DNA of 64,000 nucleotides from contig CALODV010000008.1 of assembly GCA_942492065.1 (NCBI GenBank), forward strand, positions 806,001 through 870,000, read 5' to 3'. The position numbers and the translations under genes were made by a program. Position 1 is the first letter of the stretch. Every line of letters starts with the position of its first letter. This DNA is from G963665815 sp942492065. Its GTDB lineage: Bacteria; Cloacimonadota; Cloacimonadia; Cloacimonadales; JAIOQZ01. Below, in pieces: positions 17,841 through 28,100 of the stretch. Below the pieces are notes generated by a model. It was not told the DNA's origin, did no database searches, and saw nothing but the letters and a program-made list of their open reading frames with translations.

Positions 17841-18248
17841 ATGGATATTGATTACGCATTTACAGATAAAAAGACCGTACCTACAGCCGAGACCTTACAG
17901 GAAGCATTAAAAGAAGTACACAGCTTTTACTTAGATATGCTTGCTGTTACAAATGCATTTGATACTAAATGGACATTTTACAAAGGCTGGACCCTCAAGA
18001 TATTCTCGAGGAAGAAAGCCCTATGTTACATTATCCCCTGCAGTTCCCATTTCCACCTTAATATGGCAATCCGCCCCAAAGAAAGAGACGCATTCCTTGC
18101 CAATCCGGCTATGCAGGCTTACCACCACGACCTTTCCAACTCCGAGAAGTTCATGGAAGGCTATGCCATGAGATTTAAAGTTACCGACAAACCCAGCTAT
18201 GAGTATTGCAAGAGCTTTGTTGAGGGGTTAGTTGGGATTAGGGGGTGA
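17841..18248 (+). CDS. DUF3788 family protein
   Basis: 135 aa, the normal length for this family. The core WTFYKGWTLKIFSRKKALCY followed by IIPCSSHFHLNMAIRPKER matches the conserved Trp-Gly-Trp-Leu-Lys and aromatic pattern of DUF3788 proteins, which have no known biochemical role. No signal peptide or membrane segment. AAAGGATG lies upstream of the ATG. The second half uses more GC-rich codons than its neighbours. A truncated copy of its 5' end lies 456 bp upstream. Confidence 0.8.
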   Translation: MDIDYAFTDKKTVPTAETLQEALKEVHSFYLDMLAVTNAFDTKWTFYKGWTLKIFSRKKALCYIIPCSSHFHLNMAIRPKERDAFLANPAMQAYHHDLSNSEKFMEGYAMRFKVTDKPSYEYCKSFVEGLVGIRG

Positions 18249-18361
18249 GGTAGAGTATATTTGAACCTTCCTTATTGGATATTTCTTAAGAGCATAATAA
18301 TAAATAGCATATTTTAGTATTTGATCTGAGTAATTTTTCTTTTACACTTTCATTCAATTCT

Positions 18362-18395
18362 AATCAATCAGCCCTCTAAGGAGGACTGATTGATA
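18362..18395. terminator. Stem-loop between convergent genes
   Basis: ATCAATCAG (18363-18371) pairs with CTGATTGAT (18386-18394), with an inner CTC/GAG pair. The flanking T tracts are poor, so it may be a weak bidirectional terminator. Confidence 0.5.
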
Positions 18396-18413
18396 ATTAA
18401 TTTAAAAACATGA

Positions 18414-18623
18414 TTATACTTCTTCTCCAGAATATTTATTTCTGATATGGGTATGGAAAAATCTTCCTTTAGAGCCGGAATAAAGAAAACTTTGATAAAC
18501 ATCTTCTGATACACCATAATAACGCCATATTACACCACTTGCAAATTCAACTTCAAGTATTGAAGAATCTGAATCATAACCTATGCTACTAATAGCACTT
18601 GAGTCCACAAATTGTCTGTCCAT
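18414..18623 (-). CDS. KTSC domain protein
   Basis: 69 aa, almost entirely one KTSC domain: VDSSAISSIGYDSDSSILEV followed by EFASGVIWRYYGVSEDVY, then a FHTHIRNKY end. KTSC proteins carry a conserved K/R-T-S-C signature and are tentatively linked to RNA or transcription; here the C-terminal signature is not obvious. The ATG overlaps the end of the truncated SIR2 frame by 35 bp. Small stand-alone KTSC genes occur near mobile or conflict genes, but the link here may simply result from a deletion. Confidence 0.75.
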   Translation of the reverse strand: MDRQFVDSSAISSIGYDSDSSILEVEFASGVIWRYYGVSEDVYQSFLYSGSKGRFFHTHIRNKYSGEEV

Positions 18624-18990
18624 TTCCCTTTTCTATTAACACATTATATATTCCTTTGCATATCTCTAAATCTAGTGTTTTAGCATCTGAGCCACTTACA
18701 CACAAATATTCTTTCTGAGAATTGTCCTTTGTCAGTTCTCTTATCTTTCTTACTTGGTTTAAAATAGTCTCTATTGTGATGGGATTATTATTATTTTCCA
18801 CAAGATCATTCTCAATAATTGAGTACTTATTTTTTATTTCTTTCATAAGATTATCTTTAACCAATTGAGTTAATTGAGATATGTTTGGTATACCAATTGC
18901 ACATGAAGTACCAGCCCCAAAAAAGAAACCGATATTTTTTGAATAAGACAGTTGCGCTTTAAATTCTTCAATCTCTCTTAAGATATCCAT
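18589..18990 (-). pseudogene. N-terminal fragment of a SIR2-like protein
   Basis: ATG 18990 is chosen over GTG 18996 because GGGAG lies about 7 nt upstream. The product shows NIGFFFGAGTSCAIGIPNIS, the GAG-x-S nucleotide-binding loop of SIR2 domains found in anti-phage NADases, then a mostly helical stretch. At 133 aa it lacks most of the SIR2 fold, including the catalytic Asn and His region. The frame runs directly into the KTSC start, which suggests that a deletion removed the remainder. Alternatively it is a short SIR2-like protein of its own. Confidence 0.6.
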
Positions 18991-19118
18991 TTCCACTCCC
19001 TTGTAACAACCAATCCCGGCTGTATTTCAAATTAAATTATCATAACACCAATAGCTATAAATTATAGCTTCCCATAAACATAACAAGGAATGAGCATCAT
19101 TTCATATTTTGTCAATAA

Positions 19119-19149
19119 CAAAAAAAACACCCGTCTTTCAACAGGTGTT
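19119..19149 (-). terminator. Rho-independent terminator of the response regulator/phosphatase gene
   Basis: On the minus strand: AACACC, loop of 11, GGTGTT, then a run of eight T. It lies about 60 bp beyond the stop of the gene ending at 19209. Confidence 0.75.
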
Positions 19150-19208
19150 CTAAAGTCTTATATATTCTCGAAAACCGATCACAGAATGTATGTAGTTCTC
19201 ATTATGCT

Positions 19209-20789
19209 CTACTCAAAAACCCATTGGCTTACATTCACATCCTCATATCGTGTGTACAGGGCTTTGGATTTTTCCAGATGAGCTTCAGAAACTGCATCAT
19301 CATAATCCAGAATAGTTATGGTAAATTTTCCTTCAGGGTCATTACCGCAGAGTACGGTAACTTTTTTATCTGTAACACTATGTCGGTTCCTGTCCATTGT
19401 CATATCCACAACTTTATTGTAAACCTGCATAATGGAATCTGTTTTGCCAAGCGGGAATTTTTTATCTTCCAGAAACTGCATCAATTCAAGAACGTAGGGC
19501 TTAATAATAAAGGTATTCAGCGGAATCTGCTGGATAAGTGTTTCCTTATAAAACTCTTCATCGTATAAGGAGAAAGTCATGATTGAGAAGTCGTCCGATT
19601 CTGTCTGATATCCGCTTTCCACAAGCATGGATTTCAATCTCTGCGGCATCATCAGTTTATTATCTGATTTGCAGTTTTCTTCAATATAACGTTCCAGTCC
19701 GTCAATATCCAGCTCATCTCCCTCAGGATCAGTACACTCTGTCAGACCGTCCGTATACATAAAATAGAATTTATCTGCACTGAGATCTACCACATGCAGC
19801 TTATCATCTGTATATTTATAATTCTTTTTCCAGCCGATAGGAATGGAACCTTCCATATCCAGGATTGTATCGACCTTTTTTGATGCCTTGTCAATTGCGA
19901 TAACAGGTGGATGCCCGGCATTGCAATAGCTGAAAGTCTTTTCTTTAATATCAACCACTCCCAGAATCATGGTCATATAGGAACGTGTATGGTTAAAAAG
20001 CTTTTCCATGGCAATCTGGTTAAACTGCTCCATTATATACAACGGACCTTCATTATGCTTCTGCTCTATCATAATACGAAGCAGAGAGTTAACAGCAGTC
20101 ATTAAAAGTGCTGCCTGAACTCCGTGTCCGGATATATCAGCCATATAGACATAGAATTTGTCGTCATCAATCTTGATGATATCGAATGAATCTCCCCCGA
20201 CATCCGTGGAAGGAGAATAGAACGAATTGAACATCACACCGTCGTAATGCACAATACCGGAAGGTACGAGGTAAGACTGTACGATTGAGGCAGTCTTGAG
20301 GTCTTCCAGAAGCGATTCGTACAGATTTGTGACTTTCTCTTCCGCCTTTTTTCTCTCTCTGATCTCAATTTCCAGTTCTTTATTGATTCGTTTCTGCTCC
20401 ATTCTGGCTCTGCGCAGCGAAATATGTGTATCAACCCTGGAAATAAGCTCGGTGCCGTTAAACGGTTTGGTTACATAGTCTACAGCCCCTATTTCGAAAC
20501 CGCGGACAACATCTTTCGTTTCTGTTTTTGCAGTCAGGAAAATAATCGGGATATCTTCTTCAGGATACATTTCCTTTACCCTTATGCAGACTTCAAAACC
20601 GTTGATATCCGGCATCATCACATCCAGAAGGATAAGATCAGGAATAATATTGTTAACAATACTCAGCGCTTGATTTCCTCCGGCAGCAACAGCAATTTCG
20701 CAATCGTATTTCTGCAGAATATTACCGAGTACCTGCAAATTCCTTGGAATATCGTCTACTATAAGTATAAGTGGTTTCTTAGTTTCCAT
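19209..20789 (-). CDS. Response regulator with PP2C/SpoIIE phosphatase domain
   Basis: 526 aa. The N-terminal receiver domain (1-125) has the acidic pair D12-D13, phosphoacceptor D56 in LILLDVMMPD and the KPF lysine region. A coiled-coil linker follows, then a SpoIIE-type PP2C phosphatase (about 170-385) with STDVGGDSFDI, MADISGHG and MYTDGLTE metal-binding motifs. The last 120 residues form an extra domain that could be a degenerate HATPase-like module. Such proteins dephosphorylate anti-sigma-factor antagonists in partner-switching pathways. No antagonist or anti-sigma gene is nearby. AGAGGA precedes ATG 20789. Confidence 0.9.
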   Translation of the reverse strand: METKKPLILIVDDIPRNLQVLGNILQKYDCEIAVAAGGNQALSIVNNIIPDLILLDVMMPDINGFEVCIRVKEMYPEEDIPIIFLTAKTETKDVVRGFEIGAVDYVTKPFNGTELISRVDTHISLRRARMEQKRINKELEIEIRERKKAEEKVTNLYESLLEDLKTASIVQSYLVPSGIVHYDGVMFNSFYSPSTDVGGDSFDIIKIDDDKFYVYMADISGHGVQAALLMTAVNSLLRIMIEQKHNEGPLYIMEQFNQIAMEKLFNHTRSYMTMILGVVDIKEKTFSYCNAGHPPVIAIDKASKKVDTILDMEGSIPIGWKKNYKYTDDKLHVVDLSADKFYFMYTDGLTECTDPEGDELDIDGLERYIEENCKSDNKLMMPQRLKSMLVESGYQTESDDFSIMTFSLYDEEFYKETLIQQIPLNTFIIKPYVLELMQFLEDKKFPLGKTDSIMQVYNKVVDMTMDRNRHSVTDKKVTVLCGNDPEGKFTITILDYDDAVSEAHLEKSKALYTRYEDVNVSQWVFE

Positions 20790-21097
20790 GTATTTTTCCT
20801 CTGCAAATTATTAAATAGATTTATTTTCATCAATATTAGATAAATTGTATTTTTTTGTAAATGTTTTTTATTGGATTTGTATTCCCAACCGTTAAGGATT
20901 AAACCCTTAGATGCTTTTTTAGTTTCTCGCAGGGATAATTACTTCTATTAGTTGATAATGGATAATATTTTTTCTCTCCCCGTTTAAACTGAATCAATCC
21001 CCACTCAGTTTACACATCTCCCCTTTCGCTCTCTTAATACCCAATCGGTAAGTCTATTTTCATATTATTCACTCGAATGAAAACTAAGGAGTGATAA
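20790..21097. other. Divergent intergenic region, nothing specific seen
   Basis: About 300 bp between divergent genes; it must hold promoters in both directions. A weak inverted repeat (TTAAGG...CCTTAG) near 20898 is the only structure noticed. Confidence 0.4.
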
Positions 21098-21322
21098 ATG
21101 AAAATAGCTATCTCGTTATTTTTACTGATTTCTGTAACTTACATCATACTAGAGACATTGAGTCTCTTTATTACAAGAGAAATCAGGTCATCAGTAAACA
21201 CCCACTCTCTTGAGGAGGATGTTAACAATTCTTTTACCAGCCAAAAGCAACAATTAAGAGGAGAAAAAAATGAAGAAGATAATACTGATAATGATGATTC
21301 TGGGAACATTATATCTACTTAA
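21098..21322 (+). CDS. Small single-pass membrane protein
   Basis: 74 aa with AAGGAG just upstream of the ATG. Residues 3-25 (IAISLFLLISVTYIILETL) form a membrane anchor or uncleaved signal; the remainder is charged and hydrophilic. Its 3' end overlaps the next gene by 53 bp in another frame, and that gene has its own GAGGAG. No family recognised. It starts the run of envelope genes leading to the efflux operon. Confidence 0.6.
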   Translation: MKIAISLFLLISVTYIILETLSLFITREIRSSVNTHSLEEDVNNSFTSQKQQLRGEKNEEDNTDNDDSGNIIST

Positions 21323-22034
21323 TGCAGAAGAAAATGAATGTGAAGACAAAAAACTCGTGATATACTACGGTGGCGCATCAGTTCAGAAACTTGATTACAA
21401 GAATCTGAACAATAAAATGAAGAAAAACGGGTTCAAAAAATTTGATGAAAATGTAAATGGGTTCTTTTTCAGACAAACTACAATTGAAGAAAAAAATGTT
21501 TTTACGGGAGAGTTCTCAATAGCTTATTCCGAAGAAACAAAAACCAATAAAAACGGTAAAAAATTTGTAATTGATTATGAAAATGAAATGAATCTTATGA
21601 TAGGATATGGCCGCATACTTTATCAGAATGACAATTTCAGGTTCTATCCAGTAATTTCAGGCGGTTACAGTCAATTTGAAATGACTGTTACTGAAAAAGA
21701 TAAAATAAGCTTTGATGAAGCTTTGTCTGATCCTAAAAGAGAAATAACATTTGAAAAGAAAGAGATATCAATTGATCTAGGTATTCAGTTCGACTATTTA
21801 GTAAAAGTTCCCTTCTTCAAAAAGAACAAGTATGTCAGCATGCTTGAGCTGGAAGGTTTAGCTTTTGGTATAAGAGCTGGATACACATTCGGCATAGATT
21901 TGCCTGAAAATGATCTTTTTTCCACTGATTGGGAAACTCATGCGATTGATATTACAGGTGGTCCTGGCATGAAACGTCAAGGACCATATGTGGCTGTAGA
22001 GATTGGTGCGTGGAAATGGGATAAAGAGGACTAA
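21270..22034 (+). CDS. Exported beta-barrel-like protein
   Basis: 254 aa with signal peptide MKKIILIMMILGTLYLLNAE. The mature part alternates hydrophobic and polar residues with aromatic-rich strands (FRFYPVISGGYSQFEM, GIRAGYTFGIDLP) and ends VAVEIGAWKWDKED, in the style of small outer-membrane barrels. GAGGAG precedes the ATG. It is followed 8 bp later by another exported protein. No family recognised. Confidence 0.65.
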   Translation: MKKIILIMMILGTLYLLNAEENECEDKKLVIYYGGASVQKLDYKNLNNKMKKNGFKKFDENVNGFFFRQTTIEEKNVFTGEFSIAYSEETKTNKNGKKFVIDYENEMNLMIGYGRILYQNDNFRFYPVISGGYSQFEMTVTEKDKISFDEALSDPKREITFEKKEISIDLGIQFDYLVKVPFFKKNKYVSMLELEGLAFGIRAGYTFGIDLPENDLFSTDWETHAIDITGGPGMKRQGPYVAVEIGAWKWDKED

Positions 22035-22042
22035 AGGAGAGG

Positions 22043-22693
22043 ATGATGAAAAACATAATAATACTTATACTAATACTGATTTCAGTAACATTGATCAGCG
22101 CTGATAATATATTGAAATACAAGCTTACAAGCAAAAATGGAACATCAGAGATATTTGTAGAAAGAATTTTCCAAAACGACCAATACATACTAAAAGAAGT
22201 ACAGGGGACAAAAACTACTACCTATACCATGAATAATGATAGAGATATTTCAAAAGTAGTAGTTAATGATAACAGTGTAGTATTTGCCATGCACAGGGAA
22301 AATGGTAAAATTTTTGTAACAGACAACAGGCAGTTCTCTGCAGAAACTGACGGTGTTATGTGGCAGCAGCAGTCATTTGATTTCAAACATATTTTGAGTA
22401 ACAATAAGAAAAAAATCGAAATGTTCTTTGTGGAAGAAATGGATGACGAGGAAGATTTTGAGGAAGGTCTTGAGACTCATAGAATGATATTCGTAAAGAA
22501 GGGCAAAGATACAATAGAAGTGAATGGAAAGAAAGTATCAGCACATAAGCTGGTACTTAAATCCAACCTTGTACCTGCATTTGTTTGGAGCGGTGTATAC
22601 TGGGTAAGAGAATCGGACGGCATGTTACTCAAATCAATTGTTCCCGAAGAAGGACCGGGTTCACCAAAAGAAGTGATTGAACTTGTTCAATAG
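22043..22693 (+). CDS. Exported protein of unknown function
   Basis: 216 aa with signal peptide (IIILILILISVTLISAD). The mature part is predicted beta-rich, with an acidic loop MDDEEDFEEG in the middle. It resembles periplasmic beta-sandwich proteins that track lipoprotein or outer-membrane cargo, such as DUF3108 or DUF4412 types, but I cannot assign a family. AAGGAGAGG precedes two adjacent ATG codons (22043, 22046). A perfect palindrome terminator follows. Confidence 0.6.
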   Translation: MMKNIIILILILISVTLISADNILKYKLTSKNGTSEIFVERIFQNDQYILKEVQGTKTTTYTMNNDRDISKVVVNDNSVVFAMHRENGKIFVTDNRQFSAETDGVMWQQQSFDFKHILSNNKKKIEMFFVEEMDDEEDFEEGLETHRMIFVKKGKDTIEVNGKKVSAHKLVLKSNLVPAFVWSGVYWVRESDGMLLKSIVPEEGPGSPKEVIELVQ

Positions 22694-22702
22694 CCCAATT
22701 AT

Positions 22703-22733
22703 GAAAGGGCAGATATCTGCCCTTTCTTCTGAT
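22703..22733 (+). terminator. Palindromic terminator upstream of tolC
   Basis: A 24-bp perfect palindrome at 22703-22726 (GAAAGGGCAGAT/ATCTGCCCTTTC), followed by a short T-rich stretch. Confidence 0.7.
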
Positions 22734-22764
22734 CAACTCTAAAAGAAAACGAAAAGGAGAAACA

Positions 22765-24033
22765 ATGAACAGGTTAATAATTACACTCCTGGTAACTCTT
22801 TGCAGCTTCACTCTTGTATCATTAACACTGGATGAGGCAATTGAAATGGGACTTGCGAATAATCATGATATTAAGATTACGGAAAGTTTACGAAAGAATG
22901 CAGATATAGATAAGATTCAAGCTTATGCAAAGCTTCTACCAGAACTATCAGTCAAATATAATAAAGGGGCGCAAAATGATATTGAAGCAAGGGGATATGG
23001 GTATGAAGGCAGACAAAACTTGTTTGATGGAGGAAAGATTTATTGTGGGATTTTGGAAGCGGGTAATAATAGCAAAAAATCCAGAAATGTTGAAACCGGA
23101 ACTGAAAGCTCTATAAAATACACTATAGAATATCTTTTCTATGAGGCTCTGTTGAAGAAGACAATTCTTGAGGATGCTCAAACAAATCTTCAACATGCAC
23201 AAAAAGAAGAAGAAATTGCAAAAGTGAGATTTGAAACTGGAGCACTATCCAGAACTGAGTATCTCAATTACTCACTTAATGTATCTGAAAAAGAAAGTGA
23301 TATCATTAAGTATATGAATGATTACGAGCAAGTTCACAAAGAATTGGGTTTCATGATAGACTTAGATGATTTTGTTCTGGAGAAATCGGATTTGAATAGT
23401 TCAGACAATGAAATCACCAGATGCATAAGTATCAGTAAAAATGAAATTGATTATAGAATCAGTCAGTTGATTAAAGCTGCTGAAGAGAAGAATCATACTA
23501 TTCTTAATACAAAGCTTGATGTTAAAAGCGCGAAATTGAAAAGATTGCAGGCTCATCTGAATTTCTTACCATCATTATATGTTGCAGGCGGTAAAAATTG
23601 GGACAAAAATGAAAATCAATCTGCTTATGAAAGATCAGATTACATTTCTGTTAACCTTTCTATGGATGTATTTCCATTGCTCGGCAAAGGAGGTGATCTG
23701 GTTAAGAGCAAAAGAAATGTTAATATTGCAGAAAGCAATCTTGAGAAAACAAGAAGGAATTTGAGTATAGAAATATCCAGTGAGTTTAACAATTTAATTG
23801 CTATAGCAAAACGTGTTATCTCAGCCAGAATCGAACTGGACAGAGCACAGGAGCTGCTAGATAAATCAAGAGTTCAATTAGAAGAAAACACAATTTCAGC
23901 AAATGATTTCTTAAGCTCATCCATCGCATACAGCAATGCAAAAATAAGGCTGGAAAACTGCTATTTTGATTTTCTTAAAACGAAGTCAAAACTCAGATAC
24001 TTAGTACCAACATTTAACATTAATGAGATATAG
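22765..24033 (+). CDS. TolC-family outer membrane efflux protein
   Basis: 422 aa with a signal peptide (LIITLLVTLCSFTLVS) and the family opening LTLDEAIEMGLANNHDIKI. The rest has two internally similar halves of long helices with alternating Glu/Lys/Ala, as in TolC barrels. GGAG precedes the ATG. It is the first of three genes (TolC, adaptor, RND pump) that together make a tripartite efflux system spanning both membranes. Confidence 0.9.
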   Translation: MNRLIITLLVTLCSFTLVSLTLDEAIEMGLANNHDIKITESLRKNADIDKIQAYAKLLPELSVKYNKGAQNDIEARGYGYEGRQNLFDGGKIYCGILEAGNNSKKSRNVETGTESSIKYTIEYLFYEALLKKTILEDAQTNLQHAQKEEEIAKVRFETGALSRTEYLNYSLNVSEKESDIIKYMNDYEQVHKELGFMIDLDDFVLEKSDLNSSDNEITRCISISKNEIDYRISQLIKAAEEKNHTILNTKLDVKSAKLKRLQAHLNFLPSLYVAGGKNWDKNENQSAYERSDYISVNLSMDVFPLLGKGGDLVKSKRNVNIAESNLEKTRRNLSIEISSEFNNLIAIAKRVISARIELDRAQELLDKSRVQLEENTISANDFLSSSIAYSNAKIRLENCYFDFLKTKSKLRYLVPTFNINEI

Positions 24034-24067
24034 TAGCAGCCAGATCAAAATACAATAAGGAGACAAA

Positions 24068-25192
24068 ATGAAAAATTCATTAGGATATATATTACTCATA
24101 GTGGCAATTCTGCTCATACTTACAGGATGTGAAGATTCAGAAATTGATAAAGCAAACATATACAGTAAAGAACAGTCAAATGATATTGAGTTTCTGGAAA
24201 TAATACCGGAACTAGTTTCATCAAAAATTCGAGTAACAGGAGTATTAGAAGGGATAAATGATGTTGAGATGACTTCTGAAGTGAATGGTAAAATAATTCA
24301 CTTATATAAAAAACTTGGAGATAAAGTAGTAAAGGGTGAAAGGGTCGCATCGATTGATAATAGAGATATTGTACTGAAAATTTCACAAGCAGAAGCCGCG
24401 GTGAAAGCAGCTAAAGCAGAGCTGGACTCCAGAGAAATCATAGCTAACAGCAATAACAGACTATTCACCTTGAATGCAATATCTGAAAAAGAATGTAAGT
24501 TATCAATAGCACAGTATGATGCGGCAAAAGCTCAATATGAAGGAGCAAAAGCAGATTTAGAAACAACTAGAATGGAACTGGAAAGATCAAACTTCACTGC
24601 ACCATTCAATGGAATTGTAGTATCAATGAATATAGAAATAGGTGATTTCGTTTCAGTTGGTTCCCGAATATGCAGCATAGTAAATAACAGCAGAATGAAA
24701 GTAACCACTGGTATTCCTGAATCACAAATTTCCCAGGTTGAAGTTGGTAAAGAGCTTATCCTTGTTGCTAAAAGTGATAAAAGTGAATTTACCGGAAAAA
24801 TTTCAGGAATTGGCTTTAAACCAAATGAAGACAAAATGAACTATCCTGTGGAAATCATCATTGATAAACCGGGCAGATTATTTTCAGGGCAAGTTGTGGA
24901 AGGTTTTATCGATTCCAGACAGTTCGACAACATGATAATTGTCCCTGTGCGATTCATTGCATCAATGTACAGCAGAGAATACGTTTTTGTGATTAACAAG
25001 TATGGAATTGTTGAGAAAAGAGAAATCAAGAAGGGTCGTAAATTCCAGAACAGGATTAGAATAACATCTGGTCTTGAATTCGGAGATGTAGTAGTATTTT
25101 CACCTTCAGGAAAAGTCAAAACGGGAATGTCATTAGAGTACAATCGAAAAAATGATGTCGACTCCTATACTAAGGAGGTTTCATGTCATTAG
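24068..25192 (+). CDS. RND efflux periplasmic adaptor (HlyD/MFP family), lipoprotein
   Basis: 374 aa. The N-terminus has a lipobox LILTGC, so Cys20 is probably lipidated and inner-membrane anchored. The order is a barrel-sandwich hybrid half (MTSEVNGKIIHLYKKLGDKV), a coiled-coil hairpin (about 100-170), a second lipoyl half (FTAPFNGIVVSMNIEIGDFV), then beta-barrel and membrane-proximal domains. GGAGACAAAATG gives the start. Its 3' end overlaps the pump gene by 10 bp, implying translational coupling. Confidence 0.93.
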   Translation: MKNSLGYILLIVAILLILTGCEDSEIDKANIYSKEQSNDIEFLEIIPELVSSKIRVTGVLEGINDVEMTSEVNGKIIHLYKKLGDKVVKGERVASIDNRDIVLKISQAEAAVKAAKAELDSREIIANSNNRLFTLNAISEKECKLSIAQYDAAKAQYEGAKADLETTRMELERSNFTAPFNGIVVSMNIEIGDFVSVGSRICSIVNNSRMKVTTGIPESQISQVEVGKELILVAKSDKSEFTGKISGIGFKPNEDKMNYPVEIIIDKPGRLFSGQVVEGFIDSRQFDNMIIVPVRFIASMYSREYVFVINKYGIVEKREIKKGRKFQNRIRITSGLEFGDVVVFSPSGKVKTGMSLEYNRKNDVDSYTKEVSCH

Positions 25193-28100
25193 CTGATTTA
25201 TCAGTAAAAAACCCTGTTCTCGTCAATATATTCATGATTATTGTCTTTGTGGCAGGTTTTTATACTACTGCAACAATTCCAAAAGAAGAAATGCCAAATA
25301 TTGATCTTGGAATATTTGAAATATCTGTCGCATATTCCGGAGTATCTCCTGAACAGATTGAGAAGGAGGTACTGATACCAATAGAAGAGGAATTGGCTGA
25401 TCTACATGATTTGCGTTGTATGGAATCTGTAGCTGAAGAAGGTTTTGCATTTATCGAAGTAGAAACTGACACATATGCAGATATAGATGCTACAGAAGAT
25501 GCAATCCTTAGAATTGTCAACCGAATAAGAGATCTTCCTGAGGGTGCATCCGATATATATGTTAAACGAATTAACATGGCTGAAGTTAATCCAATATGCT
25601 CAGTAAGTTTTTCAGGTCCATATAATGAAAATGGATTGAGAGAAATTGCAAAAGATCTTAAGGATAGAATATCAAGAGTTGAAAATATAACAAAAATTGA
25701 TATAACCGGTACAAGAGACAGAGAAATCAAAATTAAAATAGATACTGATAAACTTGAGTATCATGATGTATCCATCAGTGATATTGAATCCATAATTGCA
25801 AGTCGAAGCAGAAATGTTGCAGGTGGAGGAGTCAGACATAACAACGATGAATATCTTCTCAGAAGCATGGGAACTTACAATGAAGTTGAAGAAGTTGCAC
25901 AGACTGTTATTAGAACAGACATTGAGGGAAATACATTGAGAATAATGGATGTTGCAGTTGTATCTGACACTCTTGAGGACTCAAAAACTATTTCCAGAAT
26001 TAACACAAAGACAGGAGTTAGTCTAACAATATATAAGCGTGAAGAAGGCAATATCATATCTGTTATGAAAGAAGTCAGAGAAGTAATTGCAGACTTCAAT
26101 AAAGCTGTTCCAGATCTAAAGATAGAAATTCGAAACGATGATACTATTGTTGTTAATAGAAGTTTGAAAACTCTTGCGTCTAACTCCATATTGGGTATTA
26201 TACTTGTATTTATCGTATTGTGGATGTTCATCGGTTGGAAGAATGCTCTTTTTGCTGCATGGGGACTCCCATTCAGTTTCCTTCTCACTTTTGTGATCAT
26301 GCAGTTTTACGGTATTACAATTAACAACCTGAGTTTCTTTGCTCTTATTCTTGTACTGGGGATGATTGTTGATGATGCAATAATCGTTATTGAGAATGTA
26401 CAAAGGTATCTTGAAAAAGGATACAGTGTCAAAGAGGCAACTCTAAAAGGTACTAAGGAAATCATGTGGCCTGTAATCTCTGCTGTGTCTACAACAATTT
26501 CTGCCTTTCTACCTCTTCTGATTATGAAGGGACACATGGGAGAGTTTCTTAAATTGTTCCCAATTGTTGTGATAATAGCTCTTGCTGCTTCTCTATTAGA
26601 GTGTCTTCTTATTCTTCCATGTCATATTGTTGAACTGGGTGGAACTAAGAAGGCAAAATCTTCAAAAGGTGCGAATAAACTAACTATGTATCTTGTTTCG
26701 AAATATGAACGGGGAATAGTCTGGGCCCTGCGACACAGAAAATCTGTAATATTGATGTTAATTGCGGGGATGGCATTATCAGTATTTCTTTTGACTTCTG
26801 GGGCAATATTAATTGAGTTCTTCCCTGAACAATATTCAACAACAATTATCATGAACTTGAAACTGAAACCCGGAACTGCAATAACTCATACTGAATCAAT
26901 TATAGATAATATTGAGTCTCATATCATACACATGGAACAGAATGATGATGTCGTAGCTCTTGTAACCAATATTGGACAGTTGGAAGAAGATGAGCGTATT
27001 ATAACCAATACAAATTTTGCTGAAATCAAAATTGATGTTGTTGAAGAAGAGTTTATGAAGTATTCGCATGATCACTTGAAAGCTAAAATTGGTGAGTATG
27101 TCAAAACTATCGAAGATGTAGAGAGCTTCACATTCAGAGCTGGTGGTACAGAAGGACCTCCGGTTGGAGATGATATTGAGCTCAGAATCAGTGGAAAGGA
27201 TATGGCTGTATTCAGAGAAATCAGTGATCGAATGGTAAAACACCTTGAAGATATACCGGGAGTTATTGAGATCCAAAGCAGCCTGGCAAGAGGAAAAAGT
27301 GAAATAAGAATATATCCTGACTGGGAAAAACTTAAGCTTTATGGAATCAGTGATGAAACGATTCATAACATTGTTAGAATCGCATCATATGGAATGGATA
27401 TTGGTTCTTTCAATACTATAGACAACAAAGTAATTGATATCAGGCTTGAATCCGAAAAAAAACAAGATATTTGTCTTGAAGAGATTTACAATCTGACAGT
27501 TCCAACTGATACTGGCAATACGATTAAGTTATCCGCTGTTGCTGATTTTGTTATCACAAGTGGCTATTCTGTCATTGAACACTACGACAGAAACAGATTC
27601 TTCAGTATTATTGCAAGTGTTAAAGATTATGTTAAAGACGGCAAGGAGTATTCTCAGTCATCTGACACTGTAAATGACATGCTCATGAGTAATGCAGGAA
27701 CAAAAGGTTCACTTTTTAACATCATTGAGGATTATCCCGGTTACACACTTGAATTTGGAGGAGAGGTTGAAGAGGAAGAAGAAACATTCGAATCATTATA
27801 CATTTCGCTTGTTATAGCAATGCTTCTCATATATGCAATCCTTGGAACACAATTCAAATCCTATGTACAACCGTTAATTGTTATGATGACAATCCCATTC
27901 GCAATCTGTGGAGTGATATTTGGTCTGGCTATTACACGTCTCCCCTTCTCCCTGATGACAATGATTTCATTTGTAACTCTATGTGGTATAGTTGTGAATG
28001 ACTCACTTGTACTTGTTGATTTTGTTAACAAGTCCAGAGCAGAAGGTCATGATAGGTGGAGATCACTTATTGAAGCCGGAAAAGTAAGGTTAAGACCAAT

